Shown: one piece after another, positions 1-6,891 of the stretch
Position numbering within the stretch: the stretch's first letter is position 1
How the letters are laid out: each line of letters opens with the position of its first letter
Assembly (NCBI GenBank): GCA_027073795.1
Contig: JALTEW010000497.1
Span: forward strand, 1 to 14,968
DNA: 14,968 nucleotides
DNA from: a bacterium
Lineage (GTDB): Bacteria; Desulfobacterota; S145-22
Direction: 5' to 3'
Notes under the pieces: model-generated
What the model was told of the DNA's origin: nothing
Database searches by the model: none
The model's input: the letters and a program-made list of their open reading frames with translations, nothing else
Program-made: the position numbers and the translations under genes

Positions 1-17
1 CCCTTCTTTGTCAATAT

Positions 18-51
18 AAAAGGGTGGATGGTCCCTCTACACCCCCTTTTT
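18..51 (+). terminator. possible terminator of an upstream gene
   Basis: An A-rich left arm (AAAAGGGTG, 18-26) can pair with CACCCCCTTTTT (40-51), with one or two bulged C residues, and the right arm ends in a run of five T. This resembles an intrinsic terminator for a gene left of the window. The bulge makes it weaker than the two good terminators at 5168 and 6731. Confidence 0.35.
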
Positions 52-201
52 AAATCTTCATTTTCCCTGACTTTGAACATACAAGGCACAGAAATTGGAT
101 TTCTTACGAAGCCGTCAATGCTATTCTTGACAAAAAACAGCTTGAAACGATATATCAAATACAAATTGTGCACTTGTGTTTAACCAAAAGGGGTAAGAAC
201 T
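52..201. other. leader region upstream of the PsiE-family gene
   Basis: AT-rich intergenic DNA. It holds the candidate promoter at 127-156 and a 21-nt stretch (98-118) that resembles, in opposite orientation, one at 13632-13652. No convincing gene was seen. Confidence 0.5.
127..156 (+). promoter_or_regulatory. sigma70-type promoter for the PsiE-family gene
   Basis: A perfect TTGACA (127-132) is followed after 18 bases by TATATC (151-156), which matches four of six -10 positions. Transcription would start near 163 and give a leader of about 40 nt, with a purine-rich AAAAGGGG ribosome site before the ATG at 202. Confidence 0.5.
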
Positions 202-648
202 ATGAGTAAGCTCAGCCATGTCTTGGAAGCAGTTAAACACCTTTTGTTCAGGTTGGATGAAATCCTGCATATTGTTGTTGCCATTCTCCTGATTGCTCTT
301 GTCTTTAGCATGGCCTTTTACACGGTAACCCATTTCAAGGTTTGCTCGCCTGAAACGGTTTTGAAGGTAATTGATGATATTATGCTAATGCTCATTATTC
401 TTGAATTGCTGTGGCCTGTTTTGAAGTTTCTCAGGAAGGAAAATTTTTCCCTAAGCCCTTTTATCTATGTTGGTATTATTTCCGGGGTCAGAAGGATTCT
501 GACCATAGAGGCCAGGGCATCCATCGAACACCTTGAGGGCTATTATCATTTTGTTGAAATTGGCGTGAGTGTGGGTGTCATCTTGATTCTGGGGGTAACG
601 CTTTTGCTGTATGAAAGTACGAGGAGAGGAAAACTGGATGATGAGTAG
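202..648 (+). CDS. PsiE-family integral membrane protein
   Basis: A 148-residue membrane protein that resembles the phosphate-starvation-inducible PsiE family; its biochemical role is not known. Four hydrophobic segments are visible at about residues 23-44, 55-76, 82-97 and 118-139. Between the second and fourth lies the most recognisable family signature, FIYVGIISGVRRI, comparable to the F-Y-I-G-I-T-A-x-x-R segment of E. coli PsiE. Length fits the family (about 136 residues in E. coli). The C-terminus is charged and probably cytoplasmic. The ATG at 202 is preceded by AAAAGGGG, which supports this start. It has its own candidate promoter and is followed by a separate promoter at 658, so it is probably monocistronic. 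No Pho-box-like repeat was seen upstream, so phosphate control should not be assumed from the family name. Confidence 0.75.
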   Translation: MSKLSHVLEAVKHLLFRLDEILHIVVAILLIALVFSMAFYTVTHFKVCSPETVLKVIDDIMLMLIILELLWPVLKFLRKENFSLSPFIYVGIISGVRRILTIEARASIEHLEGYYHFVEIGVSVGVILILGVTLLLYESTRRGKLDDE

Positions 649-657
649 GGATTTTGT

Positions 658-686
658 TTGACATGTCAGATGATTTGTTCTAAAAG
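658..686 (+). promoter_or_regulatory. sigma70-type promoter for the hydroxyacyl-CoA dehydrogenase gene
   Basis: TTGACA (658-663), a 17-base spacer and TAAAAG (681-686; four of six matches) form a good promoter. The -35 lies inside a perfect 10-bp palindrome TGACATGTCA (659-668). The start point would be near 693. Confidence 0.55.
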
Positions 687-703
687 TTACTAAACGTTAG
701 TTA
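687..703 (+). promoter_or_regulatory. possible operator over the transcription start
   Basis: The arms ACTAA (689-693) and TTAGT (697-701) form an inverted repeat around ACG, just downstream of the -10 box, and the flanks (TT before, TAA after) are also AT-rich. Size and place would suit a TetR-type repressor of fatty-acid or acyl-CoA genes. That identity is inference; no regulator gene lies nearby. Confidence 0.35.
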
Positions 704-727
704 AAAAAGTCAAAAAGGAGGTCGGTT

Positions 728-1588
728 ATGGAAATCAAGACAATAGGTGTGGTTGGCGCTGGTGCCATGGGAAGCGGAATCGCTCAAGTGGCAGCTACGG
801 CAGGGTATCAGGTCATCATGCGGGATATCGAGGACCGGTTTGTAGAAAAAGGGATGAGTGGTATTGACAAGTTCCTGACCAAGAGTGTTCAGAAGGGAAA
901 GGTTACGGAGGACCAGAAAAAAGAGATTATGGGACGTATCAAGGGAACGACCAATCTGGAAGACCTGAAAAACGTGGATTATGCCATCGAGGCGGTTATC
1001 GAAAACCTCGATCTGAAAAAGGAGGTTTTCAAGGCGCTTGATGGGATGTGCAGACCCGAGGTCGTCCTGACGAGCAATACCTCATCCATGTCTATTACTG
1101 AGATTGCATCAGCAACAAATCGTCCGGACAAGGTTGCCGGGATGCATTTTTTCAACCCCGCCCCGATTATGAGGCTCGTTGAGATTATTCATGGTTTCAA
1201 TACAAGTGACGAGACCATTAAGGTGGTTTTTGACGTGACGAAAAAAATGGGCAAGGACCCTGTCGAGGTTAAGAAGGACAGCCCGGGGTTCATTGTGAAT
1301 CGTATCATGATCCCGCATATGTTAGAGGCTATCAAGATTGTGGAGGAGGGAATTGCCACGCCCGAGGATGTGGACAAGGCAGTTAAACTTGGGTTGAATT
1401 ATCCAATGGGCCCCTTCGAATTGATGGATTTGACGGGGATCGATATCGCCTATCACGTAACGGAATATTTCTTTAAAGAGCTCAACAAGGAGTTGAAGTG
1501 GGTTTCACCGAACCTCCTGAAGACCATGATCCGTTCAGGGCGTTTGGGGAAAAAGACCGGTGCCGGGTGGTATGGCGAAAGCAAATAG
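728..1588 (+). CDS. hbd: 3-hydroxybutyryl-CoA dehydrogenase
   Basis: A 286-residue single-function 3-hydroxyacyl-CoA dehydrogenase that interconverts 3-hydroxyacyl-CoA and 3-ketoacyl-CoA with NAD(P). The N-terminal Rossmann fold shows GAGAMGSG at residues 10-17 and an acidic residue (D33) after the second strand. Residues 116-120 (SNTSS), H140 in MHFFNPAPIMRLVEI, E152 and N191 match the Ser, His, Glu and Asn active-site set of the family. The C-terminal helical dimer domain carries the usual NYPMGPFELMDLTGID stretch, and the protein ends in GKKTGAGWYGE. Length equals that of clostridial Hbd. AAAAAGGAGG at 712-721 is a strong ribosome site that fixes the ATG. It has its own promoter and a possible operator, and a hairpin follows. 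No crotonase or thiolase gene adjoins it, so beta-oxidation or butyrate-type metabolism is inferred from the family alone. Confidence 0.93.
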   Translation: MEIKTIGVVGAGAMGSGIAQVAATAGYQVIMRDIEDRFVEKGMSGIDKFLTKSVQKGKVTEDQKKEIMGRIKGTTNLEDLKNVDYAIEAVIENLDLKKEVFKALDGMCRPEVVLTSNTSSMSITEIASATNRPDKVAGMHFFNPAPIMRLVEIIHGFNTSDETIKVVFDVTKKMGKDPVEVKKDSPGFIVNRIMIPHMLEAIKIVEEGIATPEDVDKAVKLGLNYPMGPFELMDLTGIDIAYHVTEYFFKELNKELKWVSPNLLKTMIRSGRLGKKTGAGWYGESK

Positions 1589-1611
1589 AGCTATCGTTCT
1601 AAAGGCCGGGA

Positions 1612-1643
1612 ACGGGGAGCCATGATCGTGGCTCCCCGTTTGT
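1612..1643 (+). terminator. hairpin after the dehydrogenase gene
   Basis: ACGGGGAGCC (1612-1621) and GGCTCCCCGT (1630-1639) pair perfectly over 10 bp around an 8-nt loop. Only a short T-rich tail (TTTGT) follows, so termination may be partial. Confidence 0.55.
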
Positions 1644-1665
1644 AAAGGGACCTGCGGGGGGTAGG

Positions 1666-2460
1666 ATGATGGAAGAAAAAACATCTTATTTATTCGATAC
1701 CCATGCCCACCTGGGTCTTGAAGGCACCTTTGATAGGGATCTGGAAGAGGTTTTACGCCGTGCAGATGCAGCGGGTGTCCAGGCGATTGCCACAGTGGGG
1801 ATTGACTTGTCTGAGAGCAAAAAGGCGGTCAAAATAGCGCAGGCGCATGAACGCGTCGTGGCTGTTGTGGGTATCCACCCTCACGAGGCAAAGGAGGTAA
1901 CGGATAAAGTTTTGGAGGCCATGTGTTCCCTGGCAAAAGAGGATAAAGTAGTAGCCTATGGCGAGATTGGCCTTGACTTTTACAGGAACCGGTCCCCCAG
2001 AGCTGCTCAGTTCGCCGCATTCAGGGAACAGATCAGGCTTGCGAAGAGCCTGAACCTTCCCATTGTCATTCATGACAGAGATGCCCATGAGGAAACCCTG
2101 AAGATTTTGAAAGAGGAAAAAGCAGAAGAGGTAGGTGGAATTCTGCACTGTTTTAGTGGGGATGTCAGGATGGCATGGGACTGTATTGCTATGGGTTTTT
2201 TGATTTCTATTCCCGGGACGGTAACCTTCAAAAACGCGAAAAGGGTTCAGGAGGTTGTCAGGGATGTCCCGCTCGATTACCTGGTGGTTGAAACCGATTG
2301 TCCTTTTCTGACCCCCGTTCCCCATCGGGGGGAAAGGAATGAGCCAGCCTTTATCCGTCATACAGCGGAGACAATTGCGGCGATTAAAGAAGTTCCTTTC
2401 GAAGGGGTCGCCGCGGCTACCACCCAAAACGCCAGAACCATCTTCAGGATAACTCCGTAA
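1666..2460 (+). CDS. tatD: TatD-family metal-dependent deoxyribonuclease
   Basis: A 264-residue TIM-barrel hydrolase of the TatD family, cytoplasmic nucleases thought to act in DNA repair or turnover. Metal ligands are all in place: DTHAHL (11-16), E100 in YGEIGLDFYR, H136 in VIHDRDAHEET, H161 in GILHCFSG and D211 in VVETDCPFLTP. The segment from D211 leads into PHRGERNEP, the usual family ending of the substrate pocket. Length is typical (about 260). Two adjacent ATG codons (1666 and 1669) follow a G-rich GCGGGGGGTAGG; either could be the start. It heads a short run with the isochorismatase-like and Nudix genes (27-nt gap, then an 8-nt overlap), suggesting cotranscription. No clear promoter was found between the preceding hairpin and this gene. 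Confidence 0.93.
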   Translation: MMEEKTSYLFDTHAHLGLEGTFDRDLEEVLRRADAAGVQAIATVGIDLSESKKAVKIAQAHERVVAVVGIHPHEAKEVTDKVLEAMCSLAKEDKVVAYGEIGLDFYRNRSPRAAQFAAFREQIRLAKSLNLPIVIHDRDAHEETLKILKEEKAEEVGGILHCFSGDVRMAWDCIAMGFLISIPGTVTFKNAKRVQEVVRDVPLDYLVVETDCPFLTPVPHRGERNEPAFIRHTAETIAAIKEVPFEGVAAATTQNARTIFRITP

Positions 2461-2487
2461 ATCATTCATCACAAGGGGAATAAACCG

Positions 2488-3051
2488 ATGTCTTATGCCT
2501 TTATTGTTGTGGATATGCTTGTGGGTTCTTTCACAAATCCCGATGCGCCCCTTTACCGGGAGTCAAGAAAGATTATTCCCGTAATTCAGGGGCTTCTTGA
2601 AGGGGCACGTACCCACGATTTTCCTGTCATTTACGCCTGTGACAGTTTTATGCATGGGGATTTCATTTTCAAGGGCCGGCTGAAGGAACACGCTATTCGG
2701 GGAACGGACGAGGTTAAGGTGATTCCCGAGCTGATGCCTCACCCTCAGGATACCGTGTTAGAGAAACGTCGTTTCAGTGCCTTTTTCAAAACCGATTTAG
2801 ATCAAACCTTGAGGTTGTGGAATATTCAAACAGTCGTGGTTATGGGTGTCACGACTCACTTCTGTGTTCTGACTACGGCCCTCGATGCCATTGCCCATGA
2901 CTTTGCCTGCACGATTGTCGAGGACGGCTGTTGCTCACATAAGGAGGAAATTCACCGAGGTGTCTTGAATGCGTACAGGCATTCTGCGCTGTATCCCCTT
3001 TTAAGGGTGCTTCCATCGGAAGAAATCAAAAAGGAATGTTTCGGTGATTGA
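2488..3051 (+). CDS. isochorismatase-family cysteine hydrolase
   Basis: A 187-residue protein of the isochorismatase/nicotinamidase fold. The catalytic triad is visible as D9 (FIVVDMLVGSF), K93 (VLEKRRFSAFFKTDLD) and C126 (GVTTHFCVLTTALDA); the V121-T122 pair is at the position of the conserved cis-peptide. Family members hydrolyse C-N or ether bonds in small metabolites such as nicotinamide, ureas or isochorismate. The substrate cannot be read from the sequence: the usual metal-binding DxH of nicotinamidases is replaced by CDSFMHGD (residues 51-58), so true nicotinamidase activity is doubtful. AAGGGGA before the ATG at 2488 supports the start. The gene ends inside the start of the Nudix gene, so the two are probably translationally coupled. 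Confidence 0.85.
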   Translation: MSYAFIVVDMLVGSFTNPDAPLYRESRKIIPVIQGLLEGARTHDFPVIYACDSFMHGDFIFKGRLKEHAIRGTDEVKVIPELMPHPQDTVLEKRRFSAFFKTDLDQTLRLWNIQTVVVMGVTTHFCVLTTALDAIAHDFACTIVEDGCCSHKEEIHRGVLNAYRHSALYPLLRVLPSEEIKKECFGD

Positions 3052-3601
3052 ACGTGTCAAGGCGATACTCTCCAGCAGGCCCAAACGGGTCTTACCCCTT
3101 GACGGCCTGACGCCCGCCGCGGTTACGGTTCCCCTTTTTTTAAAGGAGGGGGTGTGGAATGTTCTTTTAACCCGGCGAACGCAGGGGGTCCGCCATCACA
3201 AGGGAGAAATTTCCTTCCCCGGTGGGGCGATGGATGATGGGGATGCTTCCCTTCTGGAAACGGCTCTTCGGGAAACGGAGGAAGAGGTAGGCATCAAGAG
3301 AGGGGCTATCACCCTGTTGGGGGAGCTTGACGACATTCGTACAATGTCACGTTTTCGGGTAAGCCCTTTCGTTATGACCTTTCCATATCCCTACCTGTTT
3401 CAGGTCTGTCGCGCAGAGATAGACGAGGTCCTGGAGATTTCCCTTGCAGGGCTTCAGACCGAGGCAAGGCTTGAGGAAAAAATTGCGGAATACGAGGGGG
3501 AACGGGCCTCCGTCTATTACTATTATTATCGTTCCGTTGTGGTCTGGGGGGCTACCGCAAAGATTCTCAAGCAATTGCTTGACTTGGTTGACTTCCGTTA
3601 G
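3044..3601 (+). CDS. Nudix hydrolase, CoA pyrophosphatase type
   Basis: A 185-residue Nudix hydrolase. The CoA-specific signature LLTRRTQGVRHHKGEISFPG (41-60) runs directly into the Nudix box, where RETEEEVGI (76-84) supplies the metal-binding glutamates; as in other CoA pyrophosphatases, the glutamate expected earlier in the box is replaced in a DDGDAS segment. Such enzymes cleave CoA or its oxidised forms to 4'-phosphopantetheine and adenosine 3',5'-bisphosphate. Length fits the YeaB/NudL group. The start is GTG at 3044, eight bases inside the preceding gene, with AAGGA at 3031-3035 as ribosome site. A run of five tyrosines sits near residues 158-162. The context suggests housekeeping or metabolite clean-up rather than a dedicated pathway. 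Confidence 0.88.
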   Translation: MIERVKAILSSRPKRVLPLDGLTPAAVTVPLFLKEGVWNVLLTRRTQGVRHHKGEISFPGGAMDDGDASLLETALRETEEEVGIKRGAITLLGELDDIRTMSRFRVSPFVMTFPYPYLFQVCRAEIDEVLEISLAGLQTEARLEEKIAEYEGERASVYYYYYRSVVVWGATAKILKQLLDLVDFR

Positions 3602-3834
3602 GCAGGTCTTTGATGATGCAGCGATGAGATTGGTTGAGGACAGCGGTTCGAGGGGATGTCTGGATGCGTGGCCTCGATCAGGAAAATAGGGGGAACTTGG
3701 AGGACAGCTTGTGAAGCAAGCGGTCATGAGAAAGGCAGGGAAGGAATTTTTTCGTCACACATTCTAAAATGACTTGTAAACGTCTTTTATTTGTGCTAAT
3801 GGACAAGACCGTTTGAAAAGGGAGGTGTGTAAAA
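3602..3834. other. intergenic region before the sodium-pump genes
   Basis: No gene was seen. A short imperfect hairpin (3703-3711 with 3717-3725, loop TGAAG) lacks a T-run. A weak promoter candidate is TTGTAA (3774-3779) with GCTAAT (3795-3800), only 15 bases apart. GGAGG at 3821-3825 is the ribosome site of the small gene that follows. Confidence 0.45.
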
Positions 3835-3966
3835 GTGTATGATTGGGAAATGGCTGGTAAGGTTTTTTTCTATGGGTTTTCGGGCGTTTTTGCTTGTCTG
3901 GCGATATTGATGTTTTCCATCCAGATCTGTGGTGCTATCTTGAAAAATTTCAAGAAGAAGTCGTAG
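3835..3966 (+). CDS. small OadG-like gamma subunit of a sodium-pumping decarboxylase
   Basis: A 43-residue protein with a GTG start at 3835 and a TAG stop at 3964-3966. AAAGGGAGG ending at 3825 lies 9 bases upstream, a good ribosome site. After a short polar N-terminus (YDWEMAGK) there is a single membrane helix at about residues 10-36, ending in the basic tail KNFKKKS. This is the layout of the small gamma subunit (OadG/MmdD type) that holds the membrane decarboxylase complex together, and the gene lies 60 nt before the beta-subunit gene, its usual place. The longer proline-rich or histidine-containing C-terminal tail of enterobacterial OadG is missing. Assignment rests on position, size and topology; short membrane peptides give weak similarity scores. 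Confidence 0.65.
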   Translation: MYDWEMAGKVFFYGFSGVFACLAILMFSIQICGAILKNFKKKS

Positions 3967-4026
3967 TATCGTATTTCAGCATTCAGTTTATGGTAAAGCG
4001 TAAAAGATTTTTCTAAGGAGTTGAGA

Positions 4027-5145
4027 ATGGGTGCCTTTTCTATGAGTAGTTTGTTGTTAAAGACAGGAATTCTTCACCTGACTTTTGGCCATGTGGTGAT
4101 GTGGGCCATTGGTTTCCTGTTTATTTATCTCGGCATCAAGAAAGATTTTGAGCCACTTCTGCTGGTGCCGATTGGGTTTGGTATTTTTATCGTGAATCTT
4201 CCCCTTGCCCCACTGGCGGGTAAAGGAGACCTCATCTGGATCTTCTATCACTACGGCCTCGAATGGGAGGTTATCCCACCGGTCATCTTTATGGGTGTAG
4301 GGGCGCTAACCGATTTTGGTCCTTTAATTGCCAATCCGAAGACGTTGCTTCTCGGAGCCGCCGCTCAATTTGGGGTCTATGTAACCTTCTTTGGCGCCAT
4401 CGCGCTGGGGTTTACTGTAAAAGAGGCTGCCTCCATCGGGATTATCGGGGGGGCGGATGGCCCCACATGTATCTATCTGACGGCCAAACTGGCCCCGAGA
4501 TTGCTGGGTGCCAATGCGATTGCCGCCTACTCCTATATGGCGATGGTTCCCCTTATTCAGCCACCAATTATGAAACTTTTGACGTCCAAGAAGGAACGAC
4601 AGATTGTGATGAAGCAGCTTCGGCCGGTTTCAAAGCTGGAAAAGATTCTGTTCCCCATGATTGCAACCCTTGTGATTTGCCTCCTCGTGCCGGATTCTGC
4701 ACCCCTGATGGCGATGTTGATGTTGGGAAACCTGTTCAGGGAGTGCGGCGTGGTTCAGCGTCTGTCACATGCCGCACAGAACGAGCTTCTCAATATTGTC
4801 ACAATCTTTCTTGGAATTGCTGTGGGAACAACCATGAGGGCAGAAACCTTCCTGAACCCACAACCTATTTTTATCTTTATTCTCGGGCTTATCGCCTTTG
4901 GTTTCAGTACGGCTGGCGGGTTGTTAATGGCCAAGTTTTTCAATCTGTTCCTCAGGGATAAAATCAATCCCCTAATCGGTTCGGCCGGGGTGTCAGCTGT
5001 TCCCATGGCGGCCCGGGTTACACAGAAAGTAGGCCAGGAGGAAAACCCAAGAAATTTTCTCTTGATGCATGCCATGGGACCCAATGTGGCTGGTGTTATT
5101 GGAACTGCCACGGCGGCAGGGATGTTTTTGGCCCTTCTAAAGTAG
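4027..5145 (+). CDS. oadB: beta subunit of sodium ion-translocating decarboxylase (OadB/MmdB/GcdB type)
   Basis: A 372-residue polytopic membrane protein that decarboxylates carboxybiotin and pumps Na+ outward. Visible family blocks include GALTDFGPLIANPKTLLLGA (about 92-111), IGIIGGADGPTCIYLTAKL (137-155, with the key Asp in GGADGPT), AAYSYMAMVPLIQPP (166-180) and a C-terminal MHAMGPNVAGVIGTATAAG. At least nine hydrophobic segments are apparent. The ATG at 4027 is preferred over an in-frame TTG at 4021 because AAGGAG (4015-4020) is six bases upstream of the ATG and abuts the TTG. Typical family length is 370-430. Substrate specificity (oxaloacetate, methylmalonyl-CoA or glutaconyl-CoA) is set by the partner carboxyltransferase, not this subunit; the downstream gene points to an oxaloacetate/pyruvate type. 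A strong hairpin separates the two. Confidence 0.93.
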   Translation: MGAFSMSSLLLKTGILHLTFGHVVMWAIGFLFIYLGIKKDFEPLLLVPIGFGIFIVNLPLAPLAGKGDLIWIFYHYGLEWEVIPPVIFMGVGALTDFGPLIANPKTLLLGAAAQFGVYVTFFGAIALGFTVKEAASIGIIGGADGPTCIYLTAKLAPRLLGANAIAAYSYMAMVPLIQPPIMKLLTSKKERQIVMKQLRPVSKLEKILFPMIATLVICLLVPDSAPLMAMLMLGNLFRECGVVQRLSHAAQNELLNIVTIFLGIAVGTTMRAETFLNPQPIFIFILGLIAFGFSTAGGLLMAKFFNLFLRDKINPLIGSAGVSAVPMAARVTQKVGQEENPRNFLLMHAMGPNVAGVIGTATAAGMFLALLK

Positions 5146-5167
5146 CCCTTGACAATGGCCTTGTTTA

Positions 5168-5202
5168 AAAATAAAAGGGTGGTAAAACCACCCTTTTATT
5201 TT
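5168..5202 (+). terminator. strong hairpin terminator between beta subunit and carboxyltransferase
   Basis: A perfect 15-bp stem (5168-5182 with 5188-5202) closes a TAAAA loop, with an A-run on the left and a T-run on the right, so it could terminate on either strand. It ends only 5 nt before the ribosome site of the next gene (AGGAGG, 5208-5213). Read-through would be needed to express the next gene from the upstream promoter, because no promoter was found in between. Confidence 0.8.
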
Positions 5203-5218
5203 AGGTGAGGAGGAAAAG

Positions 5219-6712
5219 ATGGGAGCAAAGAATCCAGTTAGGGTTACTGACACCACGTTGCGCGATGGACACCAGTCCATTTTCGCCACGCGCATGCGCA
5301 CGGAAGACATGATTCCTATTGCAGAAAAGATTGATCAAATGGGATATCACTCCGTTGAAATGTGGGGAGGGGCAACCTTCGATGTCATGCACCGGTTTTT
5401 GGGGGAAGATCCATGGGAAAGGATCCGAACGCTAAAAAAGTATATGCCCAATACGCCATTCCAGATGCTACTGAGGGGACAGAATCTTGTAGGTTATCGA
5501 AACTATCCTGATGATGTGGCGGAGGCATTTGTCCAGACAGCCTGTGATGTAGGGATTGATATCTTTCGTGTCTTTGATTCCGTGAATGACGAGCGTAATT
5601 TTGAAACTTCTTTCAAGGTTATCAAGAAAAACGGCAAGCATATTCAGGGAACGGTCTGTTACTCTTTGACTGAGCGGCGGCTTGGCGGCCCGATCTACAA
5701 TATCGATTATTTTGTCAATAAGGCCCTGAAGATTCAGGATATGGGGGCCGATTCCATCTGTATCAAGGATCAAGCAGGGTTGATTTCTCCCTATGATGCC
5801 TATGAACTTATAAAATCACTGAAGGAGAAACTGGATGTTCCGGTTCAGTTACATACGCATTTCACCAGTGGGATGGGGGCGCTATCGCTTCTGAAGGCGG
5901 TGGAGGCTGGTGTCGATGTGATTGATCTGGCTACGGCCCCGTTTGGCATGCGGACCTCGGAACCTGCCATGGAACCATTTATCGTGGCGCTTCAGGAAAC
6001 GGGCAGGGATCCAGGACTTGATTTGAATAAGGTTTTTGAGATCGGGAATTACCTCGAAACTATCATCCCTAAATACAGGAGATATGCGGATCAAACACGT
6101 TTTTCTGTCATTGATACAACGGTTTTAGTTCACCAGATTCCGGGTGGGATGACCACGAACCTTGTCAGTCAGCTTAAACAGGCTAAGGCGCTTCACCGGC
6201 TTCCCGAGGTCCATAAAGAGGTGGCACAGGTTCGTAAAGAGCTGGGGTTCCCTCCGCTTGTAACACCCTCCAGCCAGTTGGTTGGTGCTCAGGCTGTTAT
6301 GAATGTCTTGTTTGGTCGCTACAAGATGATTACCAACCAGACGAAAGACTATGTCTATGGGCTGTATGGGAAGCCTCCGGTGCCTGTTGACCCTGAAATC
6401 CAGGAGGTTGTCCTGAAGGGGTATCCAAGGGGGGAAACCCCTATCACATGCCGGGCGGCGGATCTTCTGGAGCCGGAGCTTGAAAAGGCTAAGGAAGCGA
6501 CTAAAGATGTTGCGAAGTCCCTGGAGGATGTGTTGATTTACGCCTTGTTCCCGAATTCTGGCCTGCAGTTCCTCAAGTGGAAGTATGGACTCGAGCCGAT
6601 TCCTGACAGTGTCAAGCCGGTGACGATTGAAGAAGTTCAAAAAGAAGAAGAATGGGTCCAGCTTGCAAGAGAGGGGAAATTAGTTCGGAAAGAAGATTGC
6701 GCAGAGGTTTGA
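5219..6712 (+). CDS. biotin-dependent carboxyltransferase subunit without biotin domain (OadA/PycB/5S type)
   Basis: A 497-residue carboxyltransferase of the pyruvate/oxaloacetate class, which moves CO2 between oxaloacetate or pyruvate and a biotin carrier. The TIM-barrel active site shows TDTTLRDGHQS (10-20; metal ligand D16), K183 in CIKDQAG (the carbamylated lysine) and H212/H214 in QLHTHFTSG. The PYC_OADA helical domain follows, with FSVIDTTVLVHQIPGGMTTN (295-314). The protein ends at residue 497 in an acidic/basic tail and has no biotinyl domain or MKM motif, unlike full-length OadA (about 600). It is thus like the transcarboxylase 5S subunit or split forms. AGGAGG five bases before the ATG is a strong ribosome site. 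With the upstream OadG-like and OadB genes it can supply the soluble half of a sodium pump, given a carrier encoded elsewhere. Confidence 0.9.
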   Translation: MGAKNPVRVTDTTLRDGHQSIFATRMRTEDMIPIAEKIDQMGYHSVEMWGGATFDVMHRFLGEDPWERIRTLKKYMPNTPFQMLLRGQNLVGYRNYPDDVAEAFVQTACDVGIDIFRVFDSVNDERNFETSFKVIKKNGKHIQGTVCYSLTERRLGGPIYNIDYFVNKALKIQDMGADSICIKDQAGLISPYDAYELIKSLKEKLDVPVQLHTHFTSGMGALSLLKAVEAGVDVIDLATAPFGMRTSEPAMEPFIVALQETGRDPGLDLNKVFEIGNYLETIIPKYRRYADQTRFSVIDTTVLVHQIPGGMTTNLVSQLKQAKALHRLPEVHKEVAQVRKELGFPPLVTPSSQLVGAQAVMNVLFGRYKMITNQTKDYVYGLYGKPPVPVDPEIQEVVLKGYPRGETPITCRAADLLEPELEKAKEATKDVAKSLEDVLIYALFPNSGLQFLKWKYGLEPIPDSVKPVTIEEVQKEEEWVQLAREGKLVRKEDCAEV

Positions 6713-6730
6713 CGGGAAGCAAAATGAAAT

Positions 6731-6778
6731 AAAGGGGATGTGCAGGTTCATGATGAGGGCATGCATATCCCCTTTTTT
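6731..6778 (+). terminator. intrinsic terminator after the carboxyltransferase gene
   Basis: AAAGGGGATGTGCA (6731-6744) pairs with TGCATATCCCCTTT (6762-6775), 14 bp with one G-U pair, and the right arm continues into six T. It closes the pump cluster. Confidence 0.8.
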
Positions 6779-6819
6779 GAGGGGGATGGTTGGTCCGTTT
6801 AAAGTTTGGAACCAATTGC

Positions 6820-6848
6820 TTGAAAAAAACCTTTAAAAAGGCTACATT
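6820..6848 (+). promoter_or_regulatory. candidate promoter for the activase-like gene
   Basis: TTGAAA (6820-6825), a 17-base spacer and TACATT (6843-6848) form one candidate. A second -10 with extended TGC (TGCTAAAAT, 6855-6863) lies just downstream without a good -35. Both are AT-rich and follow a terminator, so a promoter here is likely even if the exact choice is not. Confidence 0.45.
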
Positions 6849-6891
6849 TAATTCTGCTAAAATATTTTTTTGACATGGGGGGGGCATTACA

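Noticed and set aside
1..183. A frame open from the window start to a TAA at 181-183 on the plus strand.
   Set aside because: The translation is low in complexity with no recognisable motif, it spans a terminator-like hairpin and a promoter, and the open length is explained by AT-rich chance.
1753..2472. A 239-codon minus-strand frame opposite the TatD gene.
   Set aside because: The sense frame has all TatD metal ligands; the antisense frame shows no motif and is a mirror of codon bias.
3444..3689. An 81-codon plus-strand frame overlapping the end of the Nudix gene.
   Set aside because: Most of it is out of frame with the intact Nudix gene, and the remaining tail has no motif.
3703..3725. 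A hairpin with GCTTG/CAAGC arms considered as terminator of the Nudix gene.
   Set aside because: The stem is short with a mismatch, and no T-run follows.
4263..4961. A 232-codon plus-strand frame inside the beta-subunit gene.
   Set aside because: It lies wholly within a well-supported OadB gene in another frame, and its protein is rich in Cys and Arg with no domain pattern.
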